A model generated the notes under the pieces. That model was not told where the DNA came from. It saw nothing but the letters and a program-made list of their open reading frames with translations, and did no database searches. This document shows, in pieces, positions 8,348-14,160 of a stretch of 14,160 nt of DNA (the stretch's first letter is position 1; each line of letters starts with the position of its first letter). The stretch comes from Pseudomonadota bacterium. Its GTDB lineage: Bacteria > Pseudomonadota > Gammaproteobacteria > UBA11654. The DNA is taken from assembly GCA_029979325.1 (NCBI GenBank), contig JAPOHS010000027.1:1-14160 (forward strand), in the 5' to 3' direction. The position numbers and the translations under genes were made by a program.

Positions 8348-9043
8348 TTACCTACTTGAATCGACGAACATATACCCCTTTCCCCATATGGTCTTTATAA
8401 GTTTTGGCTTTTTTGGATCGTCTTCTATCTTATGCCTCAATCGTGATATCAATATGTCAATCGATCTTGAAAACAAATGGGCATCAATGCCCTTGATTTC
8501 TTTGATAATCTCATCTCTTGAAAAGATGGTTCCAGGATTCTTAATGAATAGATCCAAAAGTTCGAACTCTTTGGTGGTCAAATTTAAAAGACTTCCATTA
8601 AGTGAAACCTCCAGTCTCTGTTGATCAACTTCAAAATTTTGATCCGATCCAGATGCTGAGCCTATTTGTGTTCTCCTCAGAAGGCTGTGCATTCTTGCCA
8701 CCAATTCCCTTGCTTCAAATGGTTTGGATAAATAATCATCGGCGCCTAAATCAATTCCTTTAATCTTGTCGTCGGCCTCTCCTCGCGCACTGAGAATGAT
8801 GATGGGCTTATTAGATTCTTTCCTGATCATTTTGCAAAGCTCAAACCCATTAATATGCGGCATCATGACATCAAGTATCAGTATGTCTGGATCGTTTTTG
8901 TTTATGGTTTCGATTGCTTTTCTTGGGTCATTGATAACGGATAAGTCAATGTCGAAAGATTCAAGATAATTCTTCAATAAATCGCCAAGCTTTTGATCAT
9001 CATCAATCAATAATGCATTGGTCGTATGAGTCATTGATCCCAT
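8348..9043 (-). CDS. OmpR/PhoB-family response regulator
   Basis: DNA-binding response regulator of 231 residues. The receiver domain (about 8-125) has the acidic pair Asp14-Asp15 (preceded by LLI), phosphoacceptor Asp58 in ILDVMMPHINGFELC, Ser85 and Lys107 in SKPFEA. The winged-helix effector domain (about 135-231) shows LTTKEFELLDLFIKNPG and the recognition region RSIDILISRLRHKIEDDP ending in KTIWGKGYMF. It overlaps the RCCR-like gene upstream: by 13 bp if the ATG at 9043 is used, or by an ATGA junction if Met4 (9034) is the start, which suits translational coupling and would give 228 residues. The cognate kinase follows without a gap. Likely targets are its own cluster and possibly the ferredoxin promoter, by inference from context only. 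Confidence 0.96.
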   Translation of the reverse strand: MGSMTHTTNALLIDDDQKLGDLLKNYLESFDIDLSVINDPRKAIETINKNDPDILILDVMMPHINGFELCKMIRKESNKPIIILSARGEADDKIKGIDLGADDYLSKPFEARELVARMHSLLRRTQIGSASGSDQNFEVDQQRLEVSLNGSLLNLTTKEFELLDLFIKNPGTIFSRDEIIKEIKGIDAHLFSRSIDILISRLRHKIEDDPKKPKLIKTIWGKGYMFVDSSR

Positions 9044-9834
9044 CTATCTTTTGTTTCAGCAATTTGCTCAGTTCCAATTCGCATCTCCAGCATTCGATTG
9101 GCTTCCTCTTCTCCAAACACCTGGATGGGAAGTATATTCATTGGATCATTTCTGTAGCCCAACTCTCTGACTGCATAATCATATTTTTGTTGCTCATCTC
9201 TTCTTTCTATAGGCAATTCTTCAGCTTCGTCTAACCAATCAAACCAACGCTGAATAAATTTCTCGAGATAATCTTCACAATAATCAATATTTTCATCATT
9301 GAGTTCTGCATGAGAACTGACACAGATTGGAGACATAAGCGATCTTAAATAAGTTCCATGGCTAACAAATCGAGTCCAAGCCTGATTGGCTCGAAATTCC
9401 AAAAAATCTTGATTCACAGGCTCATAGTACTTAGATACATAATCTGGATTGGTTCTTAAATCCATTCTGGGAGTATACTCTGCATAAAAATATAGCCTTG
9501 GTATTGTTCCGAAAATAATTGTTAAGTGAGGGACTTGATTCATTTGTCCAAGAAAAACTGTGGCATTGATATCCAGAATGCTCTTTTGTCTATTGCCGAT
9601 CCATGAGTGAACCAACCAATCCACCTCATCACCAGTGTATGAATTGAATGAGCCCTCCATTTTTCCATGAACCTCATGGTCATCTGAAACGAAGTACTCT
9701 CTTCCATCACATGATGGATGTCTTCTTACGTCATATCGAGCCCTCACTCTTTCGATTATCTTGGTTTGAATGCCCCAACAGCGTTCCCATGCAGCGCTGA
9801 CATCTACATCAGGACTTTCGCTGAGAAACTCCAT
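9031..9834 (-). CDS. Red chlorophyll catabolite reductase (RCCR)-like protein
   Basis: Protein of 267 residues with no signal peptide or membrane segment. From memory of plant RCCR (ACD2), the same ordered landmarks appear: HSWIG (76-80), a beta strand after VPHL (101-104), TPRMDLRTNPDYVSKYYEP (121-139), YLRSLMSP (162-169), a Trp-rich helix and ERRD (210-213), and FGEEEANR (240-247). Plant RCCR reduces a linear tetrapyrrole from chlorophyll breakdown using ferredoxin and is structurally related to ferredoxin-dependent bilin reductases. A bilin-type substrate here is inference. The strand after VPHL has Ile/Phe where plant RCCR has a Glu I recall as important, so the reaction may differ. Shine-Dalgarno AAGGAG lies rather far (about 12 bp) from the ATG. 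First gene of the cluster, overlapping the response regulator. Confidence 0.65.
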   Translation of the reverse strand: MEFLSESPDVDVSAAWERCWGIQTKIIERVRARYDVRRHPSCDGREYFVSDDHEVHGKMEGSFNSYTGDEVDWLVHSWIGNRQKSILDINATVFLGQMNQVPHLTIIFGTIPRLYFYAEYTPRMDLRTNPDYVSKYYEPVNQDFLEFRANQAWTRFVSHGTYLRSLMSPICVSSHAELNDENIDYCEDYLEKFIQRWFDWLDEAEELPIERRDEQQKYDYAVRELGYRNDPMNILPIQVFGEEEANRMLEMRIGTEQIAETKDRWDQ

Positions 9835-9921
9835 TATTGTCTTTGTCTCCTTGTTATTGATGAGTCATCCCCTATTTGATTATTTCAAGCTCAGACTACC
9901 AGTATTTGTTTAAGAAAGTAA

Positions 9922-9950
9922 TAGATCAGCCAGATGGCAGCCTATATAAT
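9922..9950 (+). promoter_or_regulatory. Candidate promoter of the alpha/beta-hydrolase-fold gene
   Basis: A perfect -10 box TATAAT (9945-9950) lies 29 bp before the start codon at 9980, with a weak -35 TAGATC (9922-9927) at 17 bp. The rest of the 145-bp divergent gap shows a short palindrome GATGAGTCATC (9859-9869) but no clear promoter for the RCCR-like gene. Confidence 0.45.
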
Positions 9951-9979
9951 TTTTAACTGAACAAAATTCAGGAGCCGAT

Positions 9980-10783
9980 ATGCCAAGCATCAATATCAAT
10001 AATCACGAAATGCATTACGAAATCCATGGTGAAGGTGACCCAGCCGTTTGCATGGGTGGTTGGGGGACATTTTGTCATGGCAATGAAGGACTCTTAGCAA
10101 GAGGCTTGACAGATAAGTATCAGGTTTTAGTTTTTGACTATAGAGGAATTGCTGATTCCACCGATGACCCTAGCATCGATCCATCAATGAGAATGCATGC
10201 GGATGATTTGATTGGTCTCTTGGATCATCTGGGATGGAGCAATGTGCATCTCATTGGATTGGTCGGCATGGGTTGTTGTGTTGCACAAGAAATAGCGATC
10301 AACCGTCCAGATCTTGTCAGAAGCATGGTCAACATGGGTGCATGGGCATATTGCGATACTTATCTTTATGACCAGTTGAAATTATTCAGAGATGTGCATC
10401 GTGATTCAGGTTTCTTGACGTTTCAGGAAAAAGTTTCAATCTACTCTTTTTTGCCCGAATACTACAATCAAAACAAAGATAAATTATTGGGCCCAAATGC
10501 TGGTTGGAAGGAGCTCAATGGAAACTATGAAACACATGCAAGACTCGTAGAAGCATGCATCAATCATGATGTCAAAGACAGATTGAATGAGATTTCTGCA
10601 CCAACTTTGATTATCCATGCAGGCAAAGATCTCGTGACTGGACCCAGAACCACATTACCACTCGAAGAAGGCATACCCAATGCTGAGGGGGTTATGATGG
10701 AAGATGTGGCACACGTTGTGGCTGGAAAGGAGCAAAAAATTGCTTTTTGTGAGATTTTGTTTGAATTTCTTGAGAGACACTAA
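9980..10783 (+). CDS. Alpha/beta-hydrolase-fold protein lacking the nucleophile
   Basis: Protein of 267 residues with the alpha/beta-hydrolase layout: MGGWGTF (25-31) at the oxyanion-loop position, FDYRGIADS (52-60), the nucleophile-elbow strand HLIGLVGMGCCVAQEIA (90-106), acid Asp217 in HAGKD and His245 in EDVAH. In homologues the elbow reads G-x-S-x-G; here it is L-V-G-M-G, so Gly96 replaces the serine, and neither neighbour is Ser, Cys or Asp at the elbow. A normal ester hydrolase mechanism is therefore unlikely; a binding, receptor, lyase or altered catalytic role is possible. The cap region (about 121-190) is rich in Tyr. AGGAG (9970-9974) sits 5 bp before the ATG. It is transcribed divergently from the RCCR-like gene and alone, ahead of icd. 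Confidence 0.85.
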   Translation: MPSININNHEMHYEIHGEGDPAVCMGGWGTFCHGNEGLLARGLTDKYQVLVFDYRGIADSTDDPSIDPSMRMHADDLIGLLDHLGWSNVHLIGLVGMGCCVAQEIAINRPDLVRSMVNMGAWAYCDTYLYDQLKLFRDVHRDSGFLTFQEKVSIYSFLPEYYNQNKDKLLGPNAGWKELNGNYETHARLVEACINHDVKDRLNEISAPTLIIHAGKDLVTGPRTTLPLEEGIPNAEGVMMEDVAHVVAGKEQKIAFCEILFEFLERH

Positions 10784-10789
10784 TACTCA

Positions 10790-10850
10790 CTAGCTCTTGT
10801 ATTCAAAAACCAAAGTATACATAATGTGGCACGAACACATAATGAGCTAG
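10790..10850. repeat. Inverted and direct repeats upstream of icd
   Basis: CTAGCTC (10790-10796) and GAGCTAG (10844-10850) are perfect inverted arms 47 bp apart. Between them CATAATG occurs twice (10820-10826 and 10838-10844), and ATGTG/CACAT can form a small hairpin. The first CATAATG overlaps the candidate -10 box of icd. This could be a regulatory site or chance in a short gap. Confidence 0.35.
10797..10825 (+). promoter_or_regulatory. Candidate icd promoter
   Basis: TTGTAT (10797-10802) and CATAAT (10820-10825) are 17 bp apart; the -10 box matches 5 of 6. The predicted start would leave about 35 bases before the icd ATG. The 83-bp gap has no convincing terminator for the preceding gene. 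Confidence 0.45.
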
Positions 10851-10866
10851 AATTTTAGAGGTAAAT

Positions 10867-12147
10867 ATGTCACAAGATGGTTCAAAAATCCGAATGGATA
10901 ACGGCAAACTTCAAGTCCCAAATGACCCCATAATCCCATTCATCGAAGGCGATGGAATAGGCCCAGACATTTGGAAGGCATCAGTCAGAGTTTTCGATGC
11001 AGCAGTTGAAAAGGCTTACCAGGGGGAAAGAAAAATAAATTGGTTAGAGGTTTATGCAGGCGAAAAAGCATTCAATAAATTCAATAACTGGCTGCCAGAT
11101 GACACCATTGAGAAGTGCAGAGAATATGTGGTTTCAATAAAAGGCCCACTCACCACTCCTATTGGGGGCGGCATGAGATCTTTGAATGTAGCGCTGAGAC
11201 AATTACTCGATTTATATGTCTGTCTGAGGCCTGTTCGATGGTATCAAGGTGTGCCTTCACCGGTCAAGAATCCTGAAAATGTGGACATGGTCATTTTCAG
11301 AGAGAACACTGAAGACATTTATGCTGGAATTGAATTCGAACAAGGAACAGAGCCAAATAAAGAATTTCTATCACTCTTCAAAGAATCGTTTCCTGAAGAA
11401 TATGCAAAAATTCGTTTCCCTGAATCATCAGGCATAGGAATTAAGCCAATTTCAATTGAGGGTTCCGAAAGGCTTCTTAGATCGGCTTTTGATTACGCAA
11501 TAGAGAATGGTAGAAAAAGCGTCACCTTTGTTCACAAAGGCAACATCATGAAATTCACTGAAGGCGCCTTCAGAAACTGGGGTTATGAACTTGCAGAAAG
11601 GGAATATGGCGACCATGTTTATACCTGGGATCAATGGGAAAGAACAAAAGCTGAAAAAGGTGAAGAAGCTGCCAATCAAGAACAAAACGAGGCCATCGAA
11701 AATGGAGCGATCTTGGTTAAAGACGCAATTGCAGACATAACACTTCAACAAGTTCTCACCAGGCCATCAGAATTTGATGTCATTGCAACAATGAACCTCA
11801 ATGGCGATTATTTGTCAGATGCACTGGCAGCACAAGTGGGTGGAATTGGTATTGCTCCGGGTGGAAACATGAATAATGCCACTGGCCATGCAGTATTTGA
11901 AGCAACTCATGGTACAGCTCCAAAATATACTGACCTAGACAAAGTGAACCCAGGCTCAGTGATACTATCAGGTGAAATGATGCTGAGATATATGGGTTGG
12001 ACAGAAGCAGCTGATCTTATAGTTCAATCAATGGATGCAACCATTCAAAAGAAAACAGTTACCTATGACTTTGCAAGACTGATGGGAAATATTACACCTG
12101 TAAAGTGCAGCCAATTTGGTGATGAACTCATCAAAAATATGATCTGA
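10867..12147 (+). CDS. icd: NADP-dependent isocitrate dehydrogenase
   Basis: TCA-cycle enzyme of 426 residues that converts isocitrate to 2-oxoglutarate, CO2 and NADPH in the cytoplasm. It follows E. coli Icd (416) closely: [12 protein letters not shown] near the start, [13 protein letters not shown] with Ser105 equivalent to E. coli Ser113, the phosphorylation site, [14 protein letters not shown], and [18 protein letters not shown]. Cofactor residues Lys353, Tyr354, Tyr400 and Arg404 correspond to E. coli Lys344, Tyr345, Tyr391 and Arg395, which specify NADP over NAD. A charged insertion at about 255-275 accounts for the extra length. GAGG (10858-10861) is 5 bp from the ATG. The retained serine would allow control by an AceK-type kinase, but aceK is not in the window. 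Azurin follows after 49 bp in the same direction. Confidence 0.97.
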   Translation: MSQDGSKIRMDNGKLQVPNDPIIPFIEGDGIGPDIWKASVRVFDAAVEKAYQGERKINWLEVYAGEKAFNKFNNWLPDDTIEKCREYVVSIKGPLTTPIGGGMRSLNVALRQLLDLYVCLRPVRWYQGVPSPVKNPENVDMVIFRENTEDIYAGIEFEQGTEPNKEFLSLFKESFPEEYAKIRFPESSGIGIKPISIEGSERLLRSAFDYAIENGRKSVTFVHKGNIMKFTEGAFRNWGYELAEREYGDHVYTWDQWERTKAEKGEEAANQEQNEAIENGAILVKDAIADITLQQVLTRPSEFDVIATMNLNGDYLSDALAAQVGGIGIAPGGNMNNATGHAVFEATHGTAPKYTDLDKVNPGSVILSGEMMLRYMGWTEAADLIVQSMDATIQKKTVTYDFARLMGNITPVKCSQFGDELIKNMI

Positions 12148-12196
12148 TCTAAAACACTCTACGAAGTATCAGATAATAGATATAAGGAGAAAAATA

Positions 12197-12649
12197 GTGA
12201 AAATAATAAACATTTTCATCTTGCTTTTTGTTTCAACGCTGAGCTTGGAATCCATCGCCGCAGACTGTGAACAAGTCATAGAAGGCAATGATGCGCTTCA
12301 GTTTAATTCAAAAGCAATGACGGTGAGTGCTGCTTGTGAAACCGTCACAATTACCCTCAATCACACTGGACAACTGCCAGCAAACATAATGGGGCATAAC
12401 TGGGTGCTTACCAAGTCTTCTGACTTTATGCCCGTTGCCCAAGCTGGTGGCTCAGCCGGTCTGGAAAATGACTATGTTCCTCAAAACGATGCCAGAGTGA
12501 TTGCTTATTCAAAAATCATTGGTGGTGGAGAAACCACAACTGTGACATTCTCAACCTCTGATCTTTCAAAGAGTGAAAGCTACACGTTTTTCTGCTCATT
12601 TCCCGGTCACTATGCAATCATGCAAGGATCGTTGACTGTCACAGACTGA
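12197..12649 (+). CDS. azu: Azurin precursor (periplasmic blue copper protein)
   Basis: Precursor of 150 residues with a Sec signal (1-21, MKIINIF hydrophobic core, cleavage before Ala22-Asp-Cys). In mature numbering the copper ligands are His46 in MGHNWV, Cys112 and His117 in FFCSFPGH, and Met121, with Gly45 beside them, and the disulfide cysteines are Cys3 and Cys26: every position is exactly that of Pseudomonas azurin. It shuttles single electrons in the periplasm, for example to cytochrome oxidases, nitrite reductase or peroxidases. The start is GTG at 12197, supported by the strong AAGGAG (12184-12189) 7 bp upstream and by the correct signal-peptide length; no ATG fits. It lies 49 bp after icd with no clear promoter, so read-through is likely. 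Its 3' end overlaps convergent ilvH by 11 bp. Confidence 0.97.
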   Translation: MKIINIFILLFVSTLSLESIAADCEQVIEGNDALQFNSKAMTVSAACETVTITLNHTGQLPANIMGHNWVLTKSSDFMPVAQAGGSAGLENDYVPQNDARVIAYSKIIGGGETTTVTFSTSDLSKSESYTFFCSFPGHYAIMQGSLTVTD

Positions 12650-13133
12650 GGTTTATATCACCTTTAACAAGAGATAAAGGACCTGAACGAGCGATCGCAA
12701 TGAGATCGCTCAAGTCCTCAATCGACTTCAGGAAATCACTAATTGCATTGGGTTCTGCAAGCATTTGGATAATGGTTAACCCATCTTTCTCATTGATTAT
12801 TTCAGCTGAATAATCATAGAAAATGGTTTTTATTGAATTCAAATTGTCCTCTGGAATCTTAAGCTTCACCATCATCAACTCACTTTCAATGTGATCCATT
12901 GGCGTGATGTCTAAAACATCAATGACATCAATCAATTTATACAGTTGCTTAACGACTTGATCCATTTGCTCATCGGTTACATCCGTGACGAGGGTCAACC
13001 TAGAGATCATTGAATCTTTTGTGGGAGCCACACTCAATGAATCGATGTTAAAACCTCTTGTTGAAAACATCGATGATACTCGCGTTAGAGCTCCGGATTC
13101 GTTCTGGACCAAAATTGCAATTGTGTGCTTCAT
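12639..13133 (-). CDS. ilvH: Acetolactate synthase regulatory (small) subunit
   Basis: Regulatory subunit of acetohydroxyacid synthase, 164 residues from the chosen start (E. coli IlvH has 163). The N-terminal ACT domain reads HTIAILVQNESGALTRV and keeps Asn11, Gly14 and Asn29, the valine-binding positions known from valine-resistant IlvH mutants, so feedback inhibition by valine is expected. The C-terminal domain ends in IAIARSGPLSLVKGD. It activates the catalytic subunit encoded divergently at 13309. I start at the ATG at 13133 because the homology begins there; an upstream in-frame ATG at 13178 would add 15 residues without homology and has no Shine-Dalgarno sequence. The chosen start also has only a weak one (AAGATAA). 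A candidate -10 TACAAT lies at 13170-13175 on this strand. Confidence 0.94.
   Translation of the reverse strand: MKHTIAILVQNESGALTRVSSMFSTRGFNIDSLSVAPTKDSMISRLTLVTDVTDEQMDQVVKQLYKLIDVIDVLDITPMDHIESELMMVKLKIPEDNLNSIKTIFYDYSAEIINEKDGLTIIQMLAEPNAISDFLKSIEDLSDLIAIARSGPLSLVKGDINLSL
12689..12711. repeat. Strong hairpin inside the 3' part of ilvH, after azurin
   Basis: GAGCGATC (12689-12696) and GATCGCTC (12704-12711) are perfect 8-bp arms with a 7-base loop, unusually GC-rich for this sequence. It lies 40 bp after the azurin stop and inside the ilvH coding region. No T-run follows on either strand, so it is not a canonical intrinsic terminator, though it could stabilise or end icd-azurin transcripts because the overlap leaves no other room. 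Confidence 0.4.
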
Positions 13134-13192
13134 TTTATTGATTATCTTAAATTTTCTATGATGAAGTGAATTGTACATACTAATGCAAACAA

Positions 13193-13234
13193 ATGAAGGA
13201 AGTTATGATTATTACTTTTCACTTATCTTTGTAG
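13193..13234 (+). CDS. Possible ilv leader peptide
   Basis: A 13-codon ORF, MKEVMIITFHLSL, in the ilvH-ilvB divergent gap contains one Val, two Ile and two Leu. The internal ATG at 13205 has its own good Shine-Dalgarno AAGGAA (13196-13201) and would give MIITFHLSL. It is followed by a hairpin and then ilvB, as in amino-acid attenuators. Ile and Leu codons are common in AT-rich DNA, no promoter is evident upstream, and no T-run follows the hairpin, so this remains a hypothesis. Confidence 0.3.
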   Translation: MKEVMIITFHLSL

Positions 13235-13247
13235 TATGGTGACATCC

Positions 13248-13278
13248 TTGAAAAAATGTAAGAGTAATGTTTTATAGA
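13248..13278 (+). promoter_or_regulatory. Possible ilvB promoter
   Basis: TTGAAA (13248-13253) and TATAGA (13273-13278) are 19 bp apart, wider than ideal. If used, the transcript would omit the putative leader peptide, so this and the attenuator idea compete. No Shine-Dalgarno sequence is visible before the ilvB ATG; the leader is almost pure A/T. Confidence 0.25.
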
Positions 13279-13290
13279 TATTACTGCTTA
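13259..13290 (+). repeat. Hairpin just upstream of ilvB
   Basis: Arms TAAGAGTAATG (13259-13269) and TATTACT-G-CTTA (13279-13290) pair over 11 positions with one G-T pair and one bulged G, around a 9-base loop. It ends 18 bp before the ilvB start codon. Possible roles are an attenuator stem, a translation-control hairpin or a protein-binding site. Confidence 0.4.
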
Positions 13291-13308
13291 AATAATAAAA
13301 TATAAAAA

Positions 13309-14160
13309 ATGAAAACAGGCTCAGAAATAATCATTGATGTTCTTGCAAAAGAGGGGGTTGAAACCATTTTTGGTTACAGCGGCGGAGCAATATTGCCAAC
13401 GTATGATGAAGTCTTTAAATACAATGAGGCCAACCCAAAAAATCCAATGCCGTTGATCGTTCCATCAAATGAGCAAGGTGCTGGCTTCATGGCGTCAGGA
13501 TATGCAAGATCAACTGGAAAACCTGGAGTGGTCATGGTCACATCAGGCCCAGGTGCAACCAATACCGTTACGCCTGTAAGGGATGCGATGGCTGACTCAA
13601 TTCCTATGGTCATCATATGCGGACAAGTCAGCAGAGCAGCAATTGGAAGTGATGCTTTTCAAGAAGCGCCGATAAGCAGTGTGATGGGGTCAGTGGCTAA
13701 GCATGTTTTTCTGATAACAAATGAGAATAAGTTGGCAGCGACATTGAAGGCTGCATTTGAAGTTGCAACATCTGGAAGACCAGGTCCTGTGGTTGTCGAT
13801 ATCCCAAAAGACATACAAACCGCAGAAATCTCTGATGAAGATTATGAGGAAGCCAACATCGGTGCCTATGCCAATAGAATATTGGCCATTGAAGAATCTC
13901 GACTGAGTGAAGAAAAATCATCTGAATTTTTTGATCATCTCACCAAATCAAAAAAACCTCTCATCTATTTTGGTGGAGGGGTCATCTCTGCAAATGCTTC
14001 AGAAGAACTCAGAGAATTTGTTGATTACTTTAATCTGCCTGCAGTATCAACTTTGATGGGTTTGGGTGCAGTTGATACGCAACACCCCTCTTCGCTCCAT
14101 ATGCTGGGCATGCATGGGACGCCTTATGCCAATTATTCTGTTCAAGAAAGTGACTTCTTG
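13309..14160 (+). CDS. ilvB: Acetolactate synthase catalytic (large) subunit, 3' end missing
   Basis: ThDP-dependent acetohydroxyacid synthase, first step of valine, leucine and isoleucine synthesis; 284 of about 570 codons are in the window, open to the right edge. The N-terminal PYR domain shows FGYSGGAILPTYDEV, catalytic Glu55 in PSNEQGAGFMASGYAR, TSGPGATNTVTP (78-89) and GSDAFQE (113-119); ATSGRPGPVVVDIPKD ends that domain, and the central domain begins with KKPLIYFGGGV. Most bacterial enzymes read YPGG and RHEQGA; here they are YSGG and SNEQGA. In GQVSRAAIG, Ser108 stands where Arabidopsis AHAS has Pro197. The regulatory gene is divergent, not downstream. The ATG at 13309 is chosen by homology; no Shine-Dalgarno sequence is seen. 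Confidence 0.95.
   Translation, partial: MKTGSEIIIDVLAKEGVETIFGYSGGAILPTYDEVFKYNEANPKNPMPLIVPSNEQGAGFMASGYARSTGKPGVVMVTSGPGATNTVTPVRDAMADSIPMVIICGQVSRAAIGSDAFQEAPISSVMGSVAKHVFLITNENKLAATLKAAFEVATSGRPGPVVVDIPKDIQTAEISDEDYEEANIGAYANRILAIEESRLSEEKSSEFFDHLTKSKKPLIYFGGGVISANASEELREFVDYFNLPAVSTLMGLGAVDTQHPSSLHMLGMHGTPYANYSVQESDFL

Noticed and set aside
9859..9869. Palindrome GATGAGTCATC between the RCCR-like and alpha/beta-hydrolase genes
   Set aside because: Five-bp arms are expected by chance and no second copy or promoter alignment supports it.
12691..12698. GCGATCGC, the HIP1 octamer of cyanobacteria
   Set aside because: It is a single copy that forms part of the hairpin arm in ilvH; nothing else suggests a cyanobacterium.
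13134..13178. Longer ilvH reading frame from the ATG at 13178
   Set aside because: The extra 15 residues have no family counterpart and no Shine-Dalgarno sequence; homology begins at the ATG at 13133.
1..14160. tRNA or rRNA genes, CRISPR arrays, insertion sequences or prophage
   Set aside because: No cloverleaf sequences, regularly spaced repeats, transposase or integrase motifs were seen on either strand.

Overview
The window is a densely packed, AT-rich bacterial chromosome segment, most like a free-living, probably marine, gammaproteobacterium. That placement is an inference from gene content: FadJ-type beta-oxidation enzymes, a YfgD-type ArsC, azurin, E. coli-type NADP isocitrate dehydrogenase and a putidaredoxin-type ferredoxin. 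Intergenic gaps are short, several genes overlap, and there are no RNA genes, transposons, CRISPR arrays or phage genes. No stretch over 300 bases lacks a gene.

Left part (1-5986): a beta-oxidation pair on the minus strand, thiolase then a FadJ-like multifunctional enzyme that runs off the left edge. It faces a plus-strand operon of an NAD-type short-chain dehydrogenase, a YfgD-like ArsC and an exported amidase. The shared 175-bp promoter region holds a 12-bp perfect palindrome inside a sequence that resembles the operator of TetR-type, acyl-CoA-responsive FadR regulators, so fatty-acid control of one or both operons is likely.

Middle part (5976-10783): a minus-strand cluster reads, in transcription order, a red chlorophyll catabolite reductase (RCCR)-like protein, an OmpR-type response regulator, a membrane histidine kinase, a [2Fe-2S] ferredoxin and a glutathione transferase. 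The first three are translationally coupled; the last two follow a 74-bp gap that holds a candidate promoter and an inverted repeat. RCCR and its bilin-reductase relatives take electrons from ferredoxin, so a linear-tetrapyrrole reductase beside its own sensor pair and a ferredoxin is the most interesting hypothesis here. Divergent from it is an alpha/beta-hydrolase-fold protein that keeps the Asp and His of the triad but has Gly where the nucleophile should be.

Right part (10784-14160): NADP isocitrate dehydrogenase and a textbook azurin precursor on the plus strand; then the acetolactate synthase regulatory subunit (minus) and catalytic subunit (plus, cut by the right edge) arranged divergently instead of in the usual operon. 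Their 175-bp shared upstream region contains a short ORF rich in Ile/Leu with its own Shine-Dalgarno sequence and a hairpin just before ilvB. The catalytic subunit has Ser at the position equivalent to plant AHAS Pro197, a known herbicide-resistance site.
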